A stretch of 58,110 nucleotides of DNA from Bacteroidota bacterium (GCA_030706635.1 JAUZOD010000021.1:1-58110), one strand, 5' to 3'. Positions 27,373 through 36,545 are shown, counted from the stretch's first letter. Numbers and translations are program-made. Notes: generated from the letters alone by a model not told the origin.

Positions 27373-28179
27373 TTATTTCAGTTGATCCATCGCTTTTTTG
27401 ACGCTGCCATATTGGAGTAAAATGCTTTTTGCATTCTCGTATTGACTGATTCCTGATTTCTCCATCAGCATTTTTACAGCACGGTCGGTTATTTTATCAT
27501 TGATCAGCAATACATTCACCATCTGGTTGTCTTCTACCCGCTGCAATTGTATCATCACCGTGGTGCTGATCATGTCAAAGATCATTTTCTGCGCCGACCC
27601 GCATTTCATCCGCGTACTGCCGGTTAAAAATTCCGGCCCGGTAATCACTTCAACCGGGAAATCCGCGTACATGGCTATGGGAGATCCGGGGTTGCTCACG
27701 ATGCAGCCGGTGCTGATGCCGGACTGTTTGCACTTTTTTAAAGCGCCCAGCACAAAGGGGGTGGTTCCGCTGGCAGATATGCCGATGACAATATCTGACG
27801 CGGAAATATTTTCATTTTGTAGCCGCTCCCAGCCCTCCATCACATGGTCTTCCATTTCCTCCCTCGCTTCTATCAGGTGATCTGCGCCCCCAGCCAGAAT
27901 CGAATTCACCAGGCCCTTCTCCACGCCAAACGTAGTAGGCAATTCAATGACGTCCAGTACAGACAATCTCCCGCCACTGCCTGCTCCGAGATAGAACATC
28001 CGTCCGCCGTTTTTTAGTTTCTCCACGATGGCGCGAATAAGTTTATTAAGCTGTGGCAAAGCTTTAGCAATCGCAGGGACCACCTTGGCATCCTCCTTAT
28101 TGATGGAAGCGGTAATTTCTTCTATCGTCCTGGTTTCCAAGTGTCTATAGGAGGAAGGTTGTTCGGTTATTTTGAGCAT
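27373..28179 (-). CDS. murQ: N-acetylmuramic acid 6-phosphate etherase
   Basis: A 268-residue SIS-domain enzyme. ATG 28179 (MLKITEQPSSYRHLE) is chosen, since this is the usual MurQ start; a possible ATG 57 bases upstream would add a basic extension. It cleaves the lactyl ether of MurNAc-6-phosphate to give GlcNAc-6-phosphate and D-lactate in peptidoglycan recycling. Visible motifs are GAGSGGRLSVLDVIELPTTF, which corresponds to the GAGTSGRL...SECPPTFG block of the family with the catalytic Glu kept, AREEMEDH with the second acidic site, IGISASGTTPFV (SIS motif) and TGSTRMKCGSAQK. The substitutions S-C to I-L around the Glu set it apart from enterobacterial MurQ. It is the first gene of the operon. 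Confidence 0.93.
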   Translation of the reverse strand: MLKITEQPSSYRHLETRTIEEITASINKEDAKVVPAIAKALPQLNKLIRAIVEKLKNGGRMFYLGAGSGGRLSVLDVIELPTTFGVEKGLVNSILAGGADHLIEAREEMEDHVMEGWERLQNENISASDIVIGISASGTTPFVLGALKKCKQSGISTGCIVSNPGSPIAMYADFPVEVITGPEFLTGSTRMKCGSAQKMIFDMISTTVMIQLQRVEDNQMVNVLLINDKITDRAVKMLMEKSGISQYENAKSILLQYGSVKKAMDQLK

Positions 28180-28265
28180 AGGTTTAAAAAATTGCAGGTT
28201 TCTTCGTTTTTTAGACACTAAAATAGGTAGTTTCATGCAAAAAAAACACTAATTTCATTTTGTGT
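28180..28265. promoter_or_regulatory. Divergent promoter/operator region between murQ and the DeoR-type regulator
   Basis: An 86-base AT-rich gap between two divergent starts. ACACTAA occurs twice in direct orientation (28215-28221 and 28246-28252), 31 bases apart, about three helical turns, and could be the regulator's operator. For the regulator gene, a T-tract (28206-28212) and TAGTTTCA (28228-28235) are spaced like -33/-7 elements. For murQ, TATTTTAG with an upstream T-tract on the minus strand is a candidate. All of this is pattern-based. Confidence 0.4.
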
Positions 28266-29012
28266 ATGCTAAGAAGAGAACGTCTGAAAATGATTTTGAG
28301 AGAGATAAACCTTCATAACAAGGTCATCTCCGCTGATTTAAGTGAAAAGCTGTCCATTTCGGAAGACAGCATCCGGAGAGACCTGAAAGAACTGGCAGAA
28401 GAAGGTGTGATTTTGAAAGTGCACGGAGGCGCCATGAGTAAAACATTTTATTACCCGTTCGACGGAAATAATAAAGTGTATGCCCTGGCGGCCAAGCAGC
28501 AGATCGCTGAAAAAACGATTGGCCTGTTTAAGAAAAATATGCTGCTGATGGTGGAGGGAGGAACTACGATTATGGAGATCGCGAAAAAAATCCCGGAAAA
28601 CCTTCAGGCAACATTTTTCACGCTGAGTCCTCAAGTGGCAATCACCCTGGCGGAGCATGAGCAGCTGAGTGTAATAAGTATTGGCGGTCATCTTGGCAAG
28701 AATGCCAACTTACACACAGGAGCCGGCGTAATTAATGAACTGGCCAATATTAAAGTGGATCTGTGCGTGATCGGCGCCAACGGGCTTTCCGCAAAGGAAG
28801 GGCTAACGGACTCAGACTGGGAAGTGGTGCAGGTGATAAAAGCCATGATGCGTTCTGCAAAGAAAACAGCCGTAGTGTGTATTGCAGAAAAATTGAACAG
28901 TGTGCAGCGGATGAAAGTATGCGACATCAGTGACATTGATTATCTGATAACGGAACTGCCACCGGAAAGTCCTTTGCTATCCGCATATAGCGGCAAGCTG
29001 AAAAAAATATAA
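28266..29012 (+). CDS. DeoR/GlpR-family transcriptional regulator
   Basis: A 248-residue regulator starting at ATG 28266 (MLRRERLKMILREI). The N-terminal helix-turn-helix (about 5-58) contains SEDSIRRDLKELAEEG and ILKVHGGAM, the DeoR signature. The C-terminal DeoR sensor domain follows (about 75-235: MVEGGTTIMEIAKKI, TLSPQVAITLAEHE, SIGGHLGKNANLHTG, IGANGLSAKEGLTDSD), which binds a sugar phosphate. It diverges from murQ with 86 bases between and most likely controls that operon; the inducer could be MurNAc-6-P or GlcNAc-6-P (inference). In enterobacteria murQ is controlled by an RpiR-type regulator (MurR), so a DeoR-type partner is a different solution. Confidence 0.92.
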   Translation: MLRRERLKMILREINLHNKVISADLSEKLSISEDSIRRDLKELAEEGVILKVHGGAMSKTFYYPFDGNNKVYALAAKQQIAEKTIGLFKKNMLLMVEGGTTIMEIAKKIPENLQATFFTLSPQVAITLAEHEQLSVISIGGHLGKNANLHTGAGVINELANIKVDLCVIGANGLSAKEGLTDSDWEVVQVIKAMMRSAKKTAVVCIAEKLNSVQRMKVCDISDIDYLITELPPESPLLSAYSGKLKKI

Positions 29013-29106
29013 CAGAGAAATCAAAAAGGAATTGGAGGTTTTAGGAAATAGATAGATATTTTGCGCTGGTTAGCGTTTGTTAGTGAACAAATAATTTCAT
29101 TGTGTG

Positions 29107-29697
29107 ATGCCCGAAATACGGAATATTGATCAAGTTTATTGGGCTCGTTTAAAAAGCGGGGATTCTGAAGCATTGGGTTATCTGTATGAGACCCATGTTG
29201 ACAAGTTATTCCAGGCCGCCATGAGGTTAACTGACAACCGGGAGCTGGCGAAAGATGCCCTGCAGGAAGTATTTATTCAGCTCTGGAATTACCGGAAGAA
29301 CCTGGCGGTGGTCAATCATTCGCAGGGCTACCTCCTGAAAGTGCTGCGAAATACGCTGGTAAAAAAAATAAAAACGGAAAAGCCTACGGCCCGATTGATT
29401 TTTGCCGAATCCGTGGTTTGTCCGGAAAACAACAAAGAAGACATACTTGTCCGCATGGATAATGACGAGGAGAACCGCAGGCGGCTAACCGATGCCATGT
29501 CCTGCCTCAGCAGCCGGCAGGTACTGATCCTGAAACTGCATTTTTATGAAGGACTCAGCTATGAACAAATTGCGGAAAGGTTAAGTATGAACTATCAGTC
29601 GGTTAATAACCTCGCGTTCAGGACCATTATGCGCCTTCGCAACCACATTTGCGCGATGCTGCTGATTGCCTGCACACTCGGTTTTCTGGTCCTTTGA
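29107..29697 (+). CDS. ECF RNA polymerase sigma factor with hydrophobic tail
   Basis: A 196-residue ECF sigma factor; ATG 29107 is preferred to the GTG immediately before it. Region 2 spans about 20-90 (ELAKDALQEVFIQLWNYR), and region 4 about 125-180 (SCLSSRQVLILKLHFYEGLS, YEQIAERLSMNYQSVNNLAF). After region 4 the protein ends in a hydrophobic stretch (CAMLLIACTLGFLVL), echoing the longer tail of the sigma factor at 6618. It heads the large locus with fecR (29756), susC (30836) and susD (34695) and should activate it when SusC senses the glycan. It starts about 95 bases after the DeoR-type regulator, but is probably a separate unit. Confidence 0.93.
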   Translation: MPEIRNIDQVYWARLKSGDSEALGYLYETHVDKLFQAAMRLTDNRELAKDALQEVFIQLWNYRKNLAVVNHSQGYLLKVLRNTLVKKIKTEKPTARLIFAESVVCPENNKEDILVRMDNDEENRRRLTDAMSCLSSRQVLILKLHFYEGLSYEQIAERLSMNYQSVNNLAFRTIMRLRNHICAMLLIACTLGFLVL

Positions 29698-29755
29698 AAA
29701 AAAAGTTTCTGCATTTTGAGTATCAAATTCATTTTCCATTCTCTTGGTATATCAG

Positions 29756-30817
29756 ATGACTCGAAACCAAAACGATTATGCTGGCTTTGCTGAAGGGCAA
29801 TTTGCTGCTGATGAATACTTTCAGCAGTGGGTGCTGGAAGCCGACAGCGACAACAGTCAGTTTTGGGAATCCTACCTTTTATTGAATCCTGCTCAAAAAG
29901 AAACCATTAAGAAAGCACGGCTGCTGGTGAAGGAATTAGCTTCCGGCGACTACAATGTGCTGCCCCTTTCTTTGGAAGAAAAAATTGCGTTAAAAGAAAA
30001 TATTTACCAAACCCTGAATCTTTCGTCTGCAGCGGGGTCCCATTCTTTGTTTTCCGGTTGGAAAAAAAACTGGAAGGGATGGACCGCCGTTGCAGCATTG
30101 GCTATTCTCGCCTTTCCCGTATATTTTTTAATCAGCTCCGATATAAGGTCCGCCGGGGTAGAAAAAAATAATGACAGCAATCTGACGGTGAAAACGGGCG
30201 CCGGAGAAATCAAAAGAATTGTTCTGGAAGATAGCACCGTCGTCGTGCTGAATGCCAACTCCTCGCTGCGCTGCAGCAATCATTTTCAGACCGGGCCGGG
30301 CCGGGATGTATTTTTAGAAGGAAATGCTTTTTTCAGCGTTAAAAAAGACAGCCGGCATACTCCTTTCGTGGTGCATGCCCGTTCCCTGGTCATTACTGTG
30401 CTGGGCACGGAACTGAATGTGAATGCCCGTTCTGCGGAGGCCGAAGTAGAACTGACCCGGGGCAAAGTGAAAGTGGAGCAGGCATCAGATCAGTCAACGA
30501 GCGCCTATCTGGAACCTGGCGAAAAAATAAAACTGGATCCCGCTGCAAAGACGCTCATCAAAACGAAAATGAACGCTGGCCTCTATTCCGCCTGGACACA
30601 GGGCGAATGGAATTTCCATCAGACCAGCCTGGAAGACATCACATCGCTGCTGAATGAATATTACGGGGTGGAGACTGTTTTTAATAATGAAAAAAGCAGG
30701 CATCTGCGCATCAATGCCGTGATGGCCGTGACCAACCTGCGCAAACTGATTCCGGTAATCGAGCAGACTTTACAGATAAAGATTGACTTTGTAAACAATA
30801 GACTGATAGTGCAATAA
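29756..30817 (+). CDS. FecR-family anti-sigma factor
   Basis: A 353-residue regulator from ATG 29756 (MTRNQNDYAGFAEGQF); a TTG four codons upstream is less likely. The cytoplasmic N-terminal part (1-100) has the helical W/F-rich motif typical of the group (YFQQWVLEADSDNSQFWESY). One membrane helix lies near 110-130 (GWTAVAALAILAFPVYFLI). The periplasmic FecR domain (about 150-255) has RIVLEDSTVVVLNANSSLR and VLGTELNVNARS, and the C-terminal DUF4974-like domain starts at TQGEWNFHQTSLEDITSLLN. It should hold the sigma factor encoded just upstream and respond to the STN domain of the SusC that starts 18 bases downstream. Confidence 0.95.
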   Translation: MTRNQNDYAGFAEGQFAADEYFQQWVLEADSDNSQFWESYLLLNPAQKETIKKARLLVKELASGDYNVLPLSLEEKIALKENIYQTLNLSSAAGSHSLFSGWKKNWKGWTAVAALAILAFPVYFLISSDIRSAGVEKNNDSNLTVKTGAGEIKRIVLEDSTVVVLNANSSLRCSNHFQTGPGRDVFLEGNAFFSVKKDSRHTPFVVHARSLVITVLGTELNVNARSAEAEVELTRGKVKVEQASDQSTSAYLEPGEKIKLDPAAKTLIKTKMNAGLYSAWTQGEWNFHQTSLEDITSLLNEYYGVETVFNNEKSRHLRINAVMAVTNLRKLIPVIEQTLQIKIDFVNNRLIVQ

Positions 30818-30835
30818 TTCCAAAACAAAACTGCC

Positions 30836-33800
30836 ATGAACAAAAGAGTTATTTCCCCGCGATGGTTTATCCAATCGCTGACATTATGCCTGGCAATCTG
30901 CGTTTCCTCTACGTTAACGGCGCAGGATGTGGCTTCCCTCACCTCGAGGAGCAGCAGGATTTCCGGAATCAGTACCGGAGATCAGGCCGGTTCCATGACG
31001 CTGGAGAAATTTATGGAGAAATTCCAGCACCTGTACAGTGTTTATTTCAGCTATGAAACGGATGCCCTGAAACAGGTGATGGTCGCGTACCCACAATCCG
31101 AAGAAAAGCCAAGGGGTGAGCCCAGCCTGTTGCTGAAAAAAGTGCTGGCGCCCGCCGGCCTCACGTTTACGGTAGTGAACAACGTGTACGTCATCAAACG
31201 GTCGCATGAAAAAAAAATGCTATCAGAAAATCAGGTGCAGGTCCCGTTCTCGTTTATTGTGAAGGGAAAAGTTACTGATGCCGGCAACGCGGCGGTGTCG
31301 GGCGTTACGGTTACCGAAAAGGGTACTGGCAATGCCACCACTACGGACGTCAACGGAAATTTTGAACTATCGGTGGCCGACGGTGAGGCCGTACTCGTAT
31401 TCAGTAATGTAGGTTATGGTACGCAGGAAGTGGCTATTCACCGGCGTCACGATATGCTTGTTGCCCTGCAGGGCGGCAAAGCAGAGGAACTGTCAGGCGT
31501 AGTGGTAACGGCCCTGGGCATAACCCGCGCAAAAAAATCGCTGGGCTATTCCATTGGTGAAATAAAAGGCGATGATCTGAACAAAGTGACTCAGAACAAT
31601 GTGCTGAATGGTATGGCCGGTAAAGTTTCCGGCGTTGTCATCAGTGCAACGAGCAGCGCACCCACTGGTTCCGTCAGCATGGTGATCCGGGGTATGCGCT
31701 CCCTGAACAACGATAACCAGCCATTATTTGTTATTGACGGGGTGCCGGTGAAAAACTCTCTCAGTAATATTGCTACCAATATGGGATCGGATAATGACGT
31801 GGATTATGGAAACGCCATTTCTGATCTGAATCCCAACGATGTAGAAAGTGTAACCATCCTGAAGGGACCGAGCGCTGCGGCGCTGTATGGTTCCCGGGCG
31901 GGTAACGGTGTGGTGATCATTACTACCAAAACCGGAAAGAAATCAAAGGGTCTGGGCATCACATTCACTACGAGTGATGAATTTGACAAACCTTATAAAT
32001 ATGTGCCCCTCAACATGGACTATACCGTGGGGACAGATCCTTATACGACGCCAAACGAATTCAACAGCTGGAACGGACAGATCGTAGATCTGGGCGGAAC
32101 AAATACCTATCGCTTCGGTACACCGCTGAACCAGGGCATCAAGGCCATTCAGTGGAACAGCACCCAGAATGCCGACGGAAGCTGGACGGAAAACGAACTC
32201 GTCAGCCACAACAACCTGAAAAATTTCATGCAGACGGGCGTCAACTCCGTCAACAGCATCTCCGTGGAAAATGCCACCGATAAAGACAACTACCGGTTGT
32301 CATATACCAATACGGTTAACCGGGGCATCATTCCGACAGAGGGCCTTAACCGCCACAACCTCTCTCTGAACATAGAGCACAAGATCAACCAGGCCTTACG
32401 GGTGAGCACTTCACTGAACTACACCCGGTCCAGCGCCCCCAATGTGATTGCCGGAAACAACGGCGGCGTGTTGCAGAATGTCGCTTATCTGTCGCCCAGT
32501 ATTGATATCCGTCAGGAAAAGAATTACTGGCTGACGCCCGGTATCCAGCAGCGGAAGGCAATCCCACCGGTTGGTGTGGATGCTGACCCGACCATTCCGG
32601 ATCCTTCCGGAGATGACTTCGATAACAACCCCTGGTTTACCGTCAATCAGGTAAAGAATACTTTTCTCCGCAACCGGCTTTTTGGAAATGTGAAACTGGA
32701 CTATCAGTTTAATCCGCATTTCAGCGCCTTCCTGCGTTATTCACAGGATCTGCTGAATGAAGACCGGGAGACCAAAATTTCCAAAAGCTATACCAGCGAA
32801 CTGAACGGATATTATGGTATTTCGAAGATCTATAATACGGAAAGCAATACCGACTTCCTGGCGACCTATACCAATGCCTTTAAGGATTTTTCGCTATCAG
32901 CTTCTGTCGGTGGCAATATCCAGTATTCCTATAGCTCTGTGGATCAGACTTTTTCCCAGTCAAAGGCAGGCATCATTGCTCCCGAGTTCTTCAGCCTGTC
33001 GAACATCGCTCCGGCTAACCTGCGTACGAATGGCGCCCCCCACTACGAAAAAGCGATTTACAGTTTATATGGAACCGCTTCGCTTGGCTATAAAAACTGG
33101 GCTTACCTGGATCTGACCGGAAGAAATGACTGGTCGAGCACATTGCCGACGGATAATTTTTCCTATTTCTACCCGTCCGCTTCGTTAAGCCTGCTGCTGA
33201 ACAATATCTTTCACATGAACGAGAACATCAGCCTGCTGAAATTGCGTGGCGGCTGGGCCAGTGTGGGCAAGGATACGGATCCCTACAACCTGTTCGGCAC
33301 CGTGGGTATCGGCAGCTATGGCGGTATTATTACAGAGGCTACTTCCTCTGTTCAGAAGAATGCGGAACTCAAACCGGAGCAAGCCATTTCAACGGAATTA
33401 GGTATAGACCTGAACCTGTTCAGGAACCGTCTGCGTTTTGAAGGAACCGTGTATCAATCAGATAACAGAAACCAGATCCTGGGGATCAGCACACCGCCTT
33501 CTTCGGGATCTACGTCGCGCCAGATCAACGCCGGTCTCGTTCGCAGCCAGGGCATTGAACTGCAACTCGGCGGTACCATCATTTCCAATCGCGACTGGAC
33601 CTGGAACCTGAGCGTCAACTACACGAAGAACAATTCTTACATTATATCTCTCGCCAACGGAGTGCCTTATTTCTCTTTCTGGCAGGATGGCAACAGCGGA
33701 TCATGGACCTATGCCAAGGGGCAGGTGATACCCGGCAATTTCCACGCCGACGGTTCTCCTGTGATCAGCGATGGAAAACTCGGCCAGTTATGGGATAATG

Positions 33801-34660
33801 TCATCGCCACGGTGACCGACAAAAGCTCGCCTTACTATGGTTATCCTCTGCTGGATAACGACGGACAATATCAGAAAGCGGGTGGTGGCGATTTCCAGCA
33901 CAAAGAAGCGGTGGGCAATTACAATCCGAAACTGCTGATGGGTATGCAGACGTCTATTTCTTATAAGGCGTTGACCCTGTCTATGAGTTTTGACATGCGC
34001 CTTGGCGGTACCTTCTTCTCTCAGACCTTCCGGTATATGCAGTCTGATGCGGCCATGGAACGCCAGACCAACATGGGTATCCCGATTCCGGCTGCCAACA
34101 AAGCCGATATCCCGGCTTTCCTGAAATCAAATCCCGATAAGTATATCAAATTTTCAGGTCTGCAGCAATTCCGCCTGGTCGGAGGTCCTACAACGGCAAC
34201 GGGTGGATTTCCTTATACCAGCAACGGTAATATCACCATCAACGATGGTGCATTTTTTCCCGGTGTTTACGACGATGGCAACGGAGGTTATGTCGAAAAT
34301 CTCGGCGACCTGAGCGTGACCAAACTCGACAGTTATGAAGATGCTGCCACCGCAGGCTGGAACTTCGCCCGCATGAGCATGTTTGATGCGTCTTACATCA
34401 AACTCAGAGAGCTTACTCTTAGTGCAGAACTTCCCAAAAGACTGGCCACTTCGTTAAAAGTACAGGGCATTTCCTTCGGCGTATATACCCGGAATATCGT
34501 GATCTGGACAAAAGCGAAAGTGGGTATTGATCCCGAAGCGGCCTTCCAGTTCCAGACCGGTGCGCAGGGAAATGGTTCCCAGTTTAGACAAGGGATCGAA
34601 CGGTATAACATCAGACCCTGGAGCTTTCCGATGGGTGTAAAACTGAGTGTTCGGTTCTAA
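30836..34660 (+). CDS. SusC/RagA outer membrane transporter with STN signalling domain
   Basis: A 1274-residue transporter, the longest protein in the window. Signal peptide to about residue 30 (SSTLTAQDV), an STN domain (about 55-125, with MTLEKFMEKFQHLYSVYFSY and FTVVNNVYVIKRS), a carboxypeptidase-regulatory-like domain (about 140-215, FIVKGKVTDAGNAAVSGVTV), then LSGVVVTALGITRAKKSLGY, VIRGMRSL, FVIDGVPVKN, YGSRAGNGVVIITTKTGK, and a barrel ending VKLSVRF. It imports the target glycan and signals to FecR (29756) through the STN domain. The TALGI-type hallmark groups it with the SusC at 1596, whereas the one at 8713 has GYGTQKK; both TALGI-type proteins also pair with SusD-like_2 lipoproteins. 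Confidence 0.97.
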   Translation: MNKRVISPRWFIQSLTLCLAICVSSTLTAQDVASLTSRSSRISGISTGDQAGSMTLEKFMEKFQHLYSVYFSYETDALKQVMVAYPQSEEKPRGEPSLLLKKVLAPAGLTFTVVNNVYVIKRSHEKKMLSENQVQVPFSFIVKGKVTDAGNAAVSGVTVTEKGTGNATTTDVNGNFELSVADGEAVLVFSNVGYGTQEVAIHRRHDMLVALQGGKAEELSGVVVTALGITRAKKSLGYSIGEIKGDDLNKVTQNNVLNGMAGKVSGVVISATSSAPTGSVSMVIRGMRSLNNDNQPLFVIDGVPVKNSLSNIATNMGSDNDVDYGNAISDLNPNDVESVTILKGPSAAALYGSRAGNGVVIITTKTGKKSKGLGITFTTSDEFDKPYKYVPLNMDYTVGTDPYTTPNEFNSWNGQIVDLGGTNTYRFGTPLNQGIKAIQWNSTQNADGSWTENELVSHNNLKNFMQTGVNSVNSISVENATDKDNYRLSYTNTVNRGIIPTEGLNRHNLSLNIEHKINQALRVSTSLNYTRSSAPNVIAGNNGGVLQNVAYLSPSIDIRQEKNYWLTPGIQQRKAIPPVGVDADPTIPDPSGDDFDNNPWFTVNQVKNTFLRNRLFGNVKLDYQFNPHFSAFLRYSQDLLNEDRETKISKSYTSELNGYYGISKIYNTESNTDFLATYTNAFKDFSLSASVGGNIQYSYSSVDQTFSQSKAGIIAPEFFSLSNIAPANLRTNGAPHYEKAIYSLYGTASLGYKNWAYLDLTGRNDWSSTLPTDNFSYFYPSASLSLLLNNIFHMNENISLLKLRGGWASVGKDTDPYNLFGTVGIGSYGGIITEATSSVQKNAELKPEQAISTELGIDLNLFRNRLRFEGTVYQSDNRNQILGISTPPSSGSTSRQINAGLVRSQGIELQLGGTIISNRDWTWNLSVNYTKNNSYIISLANGVPYFSFWQDGNSGSWTYAKGQVIPGNFHADGSPVISDGKLGQLWDNVIATVTDKSSPYYGYPLLDNDGQYQKAGGGDFQHKEAVGNYNPKLLMGMQTSISYKALTLSMSFDMRLGGTFFSQTFRYMQSDAAMERQTNMGIPIPAANKADIPAFLKSNPDKYIKFSGLQQFRLVGGPTTATGGFPYTSNGNITINDGAFFPGVYDDGNGGYVENLGDLSVTKLDSYEDAATAGWNFARMSMFDASYIKLRELTLSAELPKRLATSLKVQGISFGVYTRNIVIWTKAKVGIDPEAAFQFQTGAQGNGSQFRQGIERYNIRPWSFPMGVKLSVRF

Positions 34661-34694
34661 GTTTAAATAATCGAAAATAAAAAAATCAAAGAAG

Positions 34695-36464
34695 ATGAAA
34701 AGAATCTTAAAAATATCGGTCGGTCTCCTTGCAGCAACCCTGCTGATGTTTTCCTGTAAGAAGTTTTCCGTACTGAATACCGATCCCAACAACATTACCC
34801 CGGCCAATGCGGCCCCGGATTATCTGATGACCCAGGTGCTGACTTCCTCGGCTACCTTCTATGGAAACCTCGGTTCCGGAAATATGTCAGGCGCCATGCA
34901 GCAAACCTACCAGGATGCCTTTGGTAACTCATACAGTTTCTACAACTGGGACCCATCGGACTGGACAGGCAACTACAACACCTTGCGCGACAACAAGCTC
35001 ATGCTGGAAAAAGCACAGGAATTCGGCTGGAATTTCCATCAGGGTGTGGGACTGATCATGCGCGCCTTCCAATTTGGGACGATTGCTGATTTATGGGGCG
35101 ATGCTCCGGACTCCATGGCCCTTAAGGGTACTTTGGGCGGAGACGCAAATCAATACCCGGTGTTCGATGATCAGCAGACAATTTATGCAGGTGTTATTGC
35201 CGACCTGAAGGCCGCGATTCCTTTTTTAACCGGATCTATGACAGATCATCCGGAAATCACCGGCGTCACGCAGAGTGCGGACGTTTTTTACGGTGGCGAT
35301 CCTGAAAAATGGACCAAACTGGCCAACAGCCTGCTGTTGAGATATTATATGCGCCTCTCTGCCAAGCAAAACGTTCAGGCAGACGTGGAAGCCGTGGCGG
35401 CAAACGTTTTCCAGAGCAATGATGACGACTGGGCCATGCCGTTTCCCGGCATTGATCAGAATTCTTCCTATCAGAAATGTTCTGTATTCGGCGGCAATTC
35501 CAATTTTAACCGGAATAAAATGTGCGCCACCCTGGTCAAAAAAATGGACGCTCTGAAAGATCCGCGCATCGTGATCATGGCGGAACCGATCGTAACGCCG
35601 TCCGTACTGGATCAGAGCAAATTTGCGCCGGGGGATAATACAACCCTAACCTCCCTGGTGGGCAATGTTCGTTATATCAACCCTGCAGCTGCAGCCGCTT
35701 CCAGTCCGGTTTATAAAGAATTTGATATCAATACTTATGCTACCGACCGGCCCTATGGCGCTCCGATCGGAAACGTTAAAAGCTTTTTTGATACGTCGCC
35801 CAGATATGTTGGTATTCCCATCAGTTATTCACCCAATGATTTTTCGTACAACCTCAATGGAACGGGTACGCAGTCTACTTCCCTGAATAATTATGTTTCC
35901 TATATGCGCAGGGATATCTATGACAATCCCAGCGGAGACTTATTGAAACAGCGGATGGCTTCTTACAGCGAAATTTGTTTTGACCTGGCCGAAGCGGCGT
36001 TGAATGGCTGGAATGTGGGAGGATCTGCCGAAGATTGGTATAACAAGGGCATTCAGGCTTCTTTCGATCTCTGGCAGGTGTTCTCCACCTATCAGGGTGA
36101 TGTGAACGGTTACGCCGGTTGCGTGAAAGATTACAATACCTATATCGCCCAGCCCCTGGTTGCCTTTGACGGAACACTGGCCAGGATCATGGAACAGAAA
36201 TGGATCGCTTCCTGGCAGGCTTCCGTAGAATCATATATGGACTGGAGAAGAACCGGATTACCTGCATTAAGTATCGGGTACCTCTCCTGGCGCCAACAGA
36301 TCCCTGTGCGGTTTGCTTACTATAACACAGAACTCCAGAATAATCCGGCGAATTCTGCCGCAGCCATTGCTAAACTGGCGCCTACGGCCTACAATGGTCC
36401 CGACGGAAACAACAGTTCCTGGTCTAAATTCTGGTTATTGCAGGGTACCAACCTGCCCTGGTAG
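34695..36464 (+). CDS. SusD/RagB-like outer membrane lipoprotein (SusD-like_2 type)
   Basis: A 589-residue lipoprotein (lipobox LMFSC, Cys21) starting 34 bases after its SusC. It opens VLNTDPNNITPANAAPDYLM and has RAFQFGTIADLWGDAPDSMA, LANSLLLRYYMRLS and the closing YMDWRRTGLPALSIGY, as in the SusD-like_2 subgroup also seen at 4741. It binds the glycan on the cell surface and closes the SusC pore. A perfect 14-bp hairpin (36493-36527) stands between this gene and the enzyme genes that follow, which may let susCD and enzyme messages be kept at different levels. Confidence 0.95.
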   Translation: MKRILKISVGLLAATLLMFSCKKFSVLNTDPNNITPANAAPDYLMTQVLTSSATFYGNLGSGNMSGAMQQTYQDAFGNSYSFYNWDPSDWTGNYNTLRDNKLMLEKAQEFGWNFHQGVGLIMRAFQFGTIADLWGDAPDSMALKGTLGGDANQYPVFDDQQTIYAGVIADLKAAIPFLTGSMTDHPEITGVTQSADVFYGGDPEKWTKLANSLLLRYYMRLSAKQNVQADVEAVAANVFQSNDDDWAMPFPGIDQNSSYQKCSVFGGNSNFNRNKMCATLVKKMDALKDPRIVIMAEPIVTPSVLDQSKFAPGDNTTLTSLVGNVRYINPAAAAASSPVYKEFDINTYATDRPYGAPIGNVKSFFDTSPRYVGIPISYSPNDFSYNLNGTGTQSTSLNNYVSYMRRDIYDNPSGDLLKQRMASYSEICFDLAEAALNGWNVGGSAEDWYNKGIQASFDLWQVFSTYQGDVNGYAGCVKDYNTYIAQPLVAFDGTLARIMEQKWIASWQASVESYMDWRRTGLPALSIGYLSWRQQIPVRFAYYNTELQNNPANSAAAIAKLAPTAYNGPDGNNSSWSKFWLLQGTNLPW

Positions 36465-36492
36465 GAAATTTATTGGTTAGAAGCTATAATTA

Positions 36493-36527
36493 ATTTCAGA
36501 AGCTGCTTTTTGGGCAGCTTCTGAAAT
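36493..36527 (+). other. Perfect 14-bp hairpin between susD and the enzyme genes
   Basis: ATTTCAGAAGCTGC (36493-36506) and GCAGCTTCTGAAAT (36514-36527) pair without a mismatch around a 7-base loop. The downstream sequence (TCTACACCCC) has no T-run, so it is not a standard terminator. It lies 28 bases after the susD stop and 18 before the next ATG. The most likely role is 3'-end protection of the susCD message or a processing/partial-termination site. Confidence 0.65.
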
Positions 36528-36545
36528 TCTACACCCCTGTCATCC

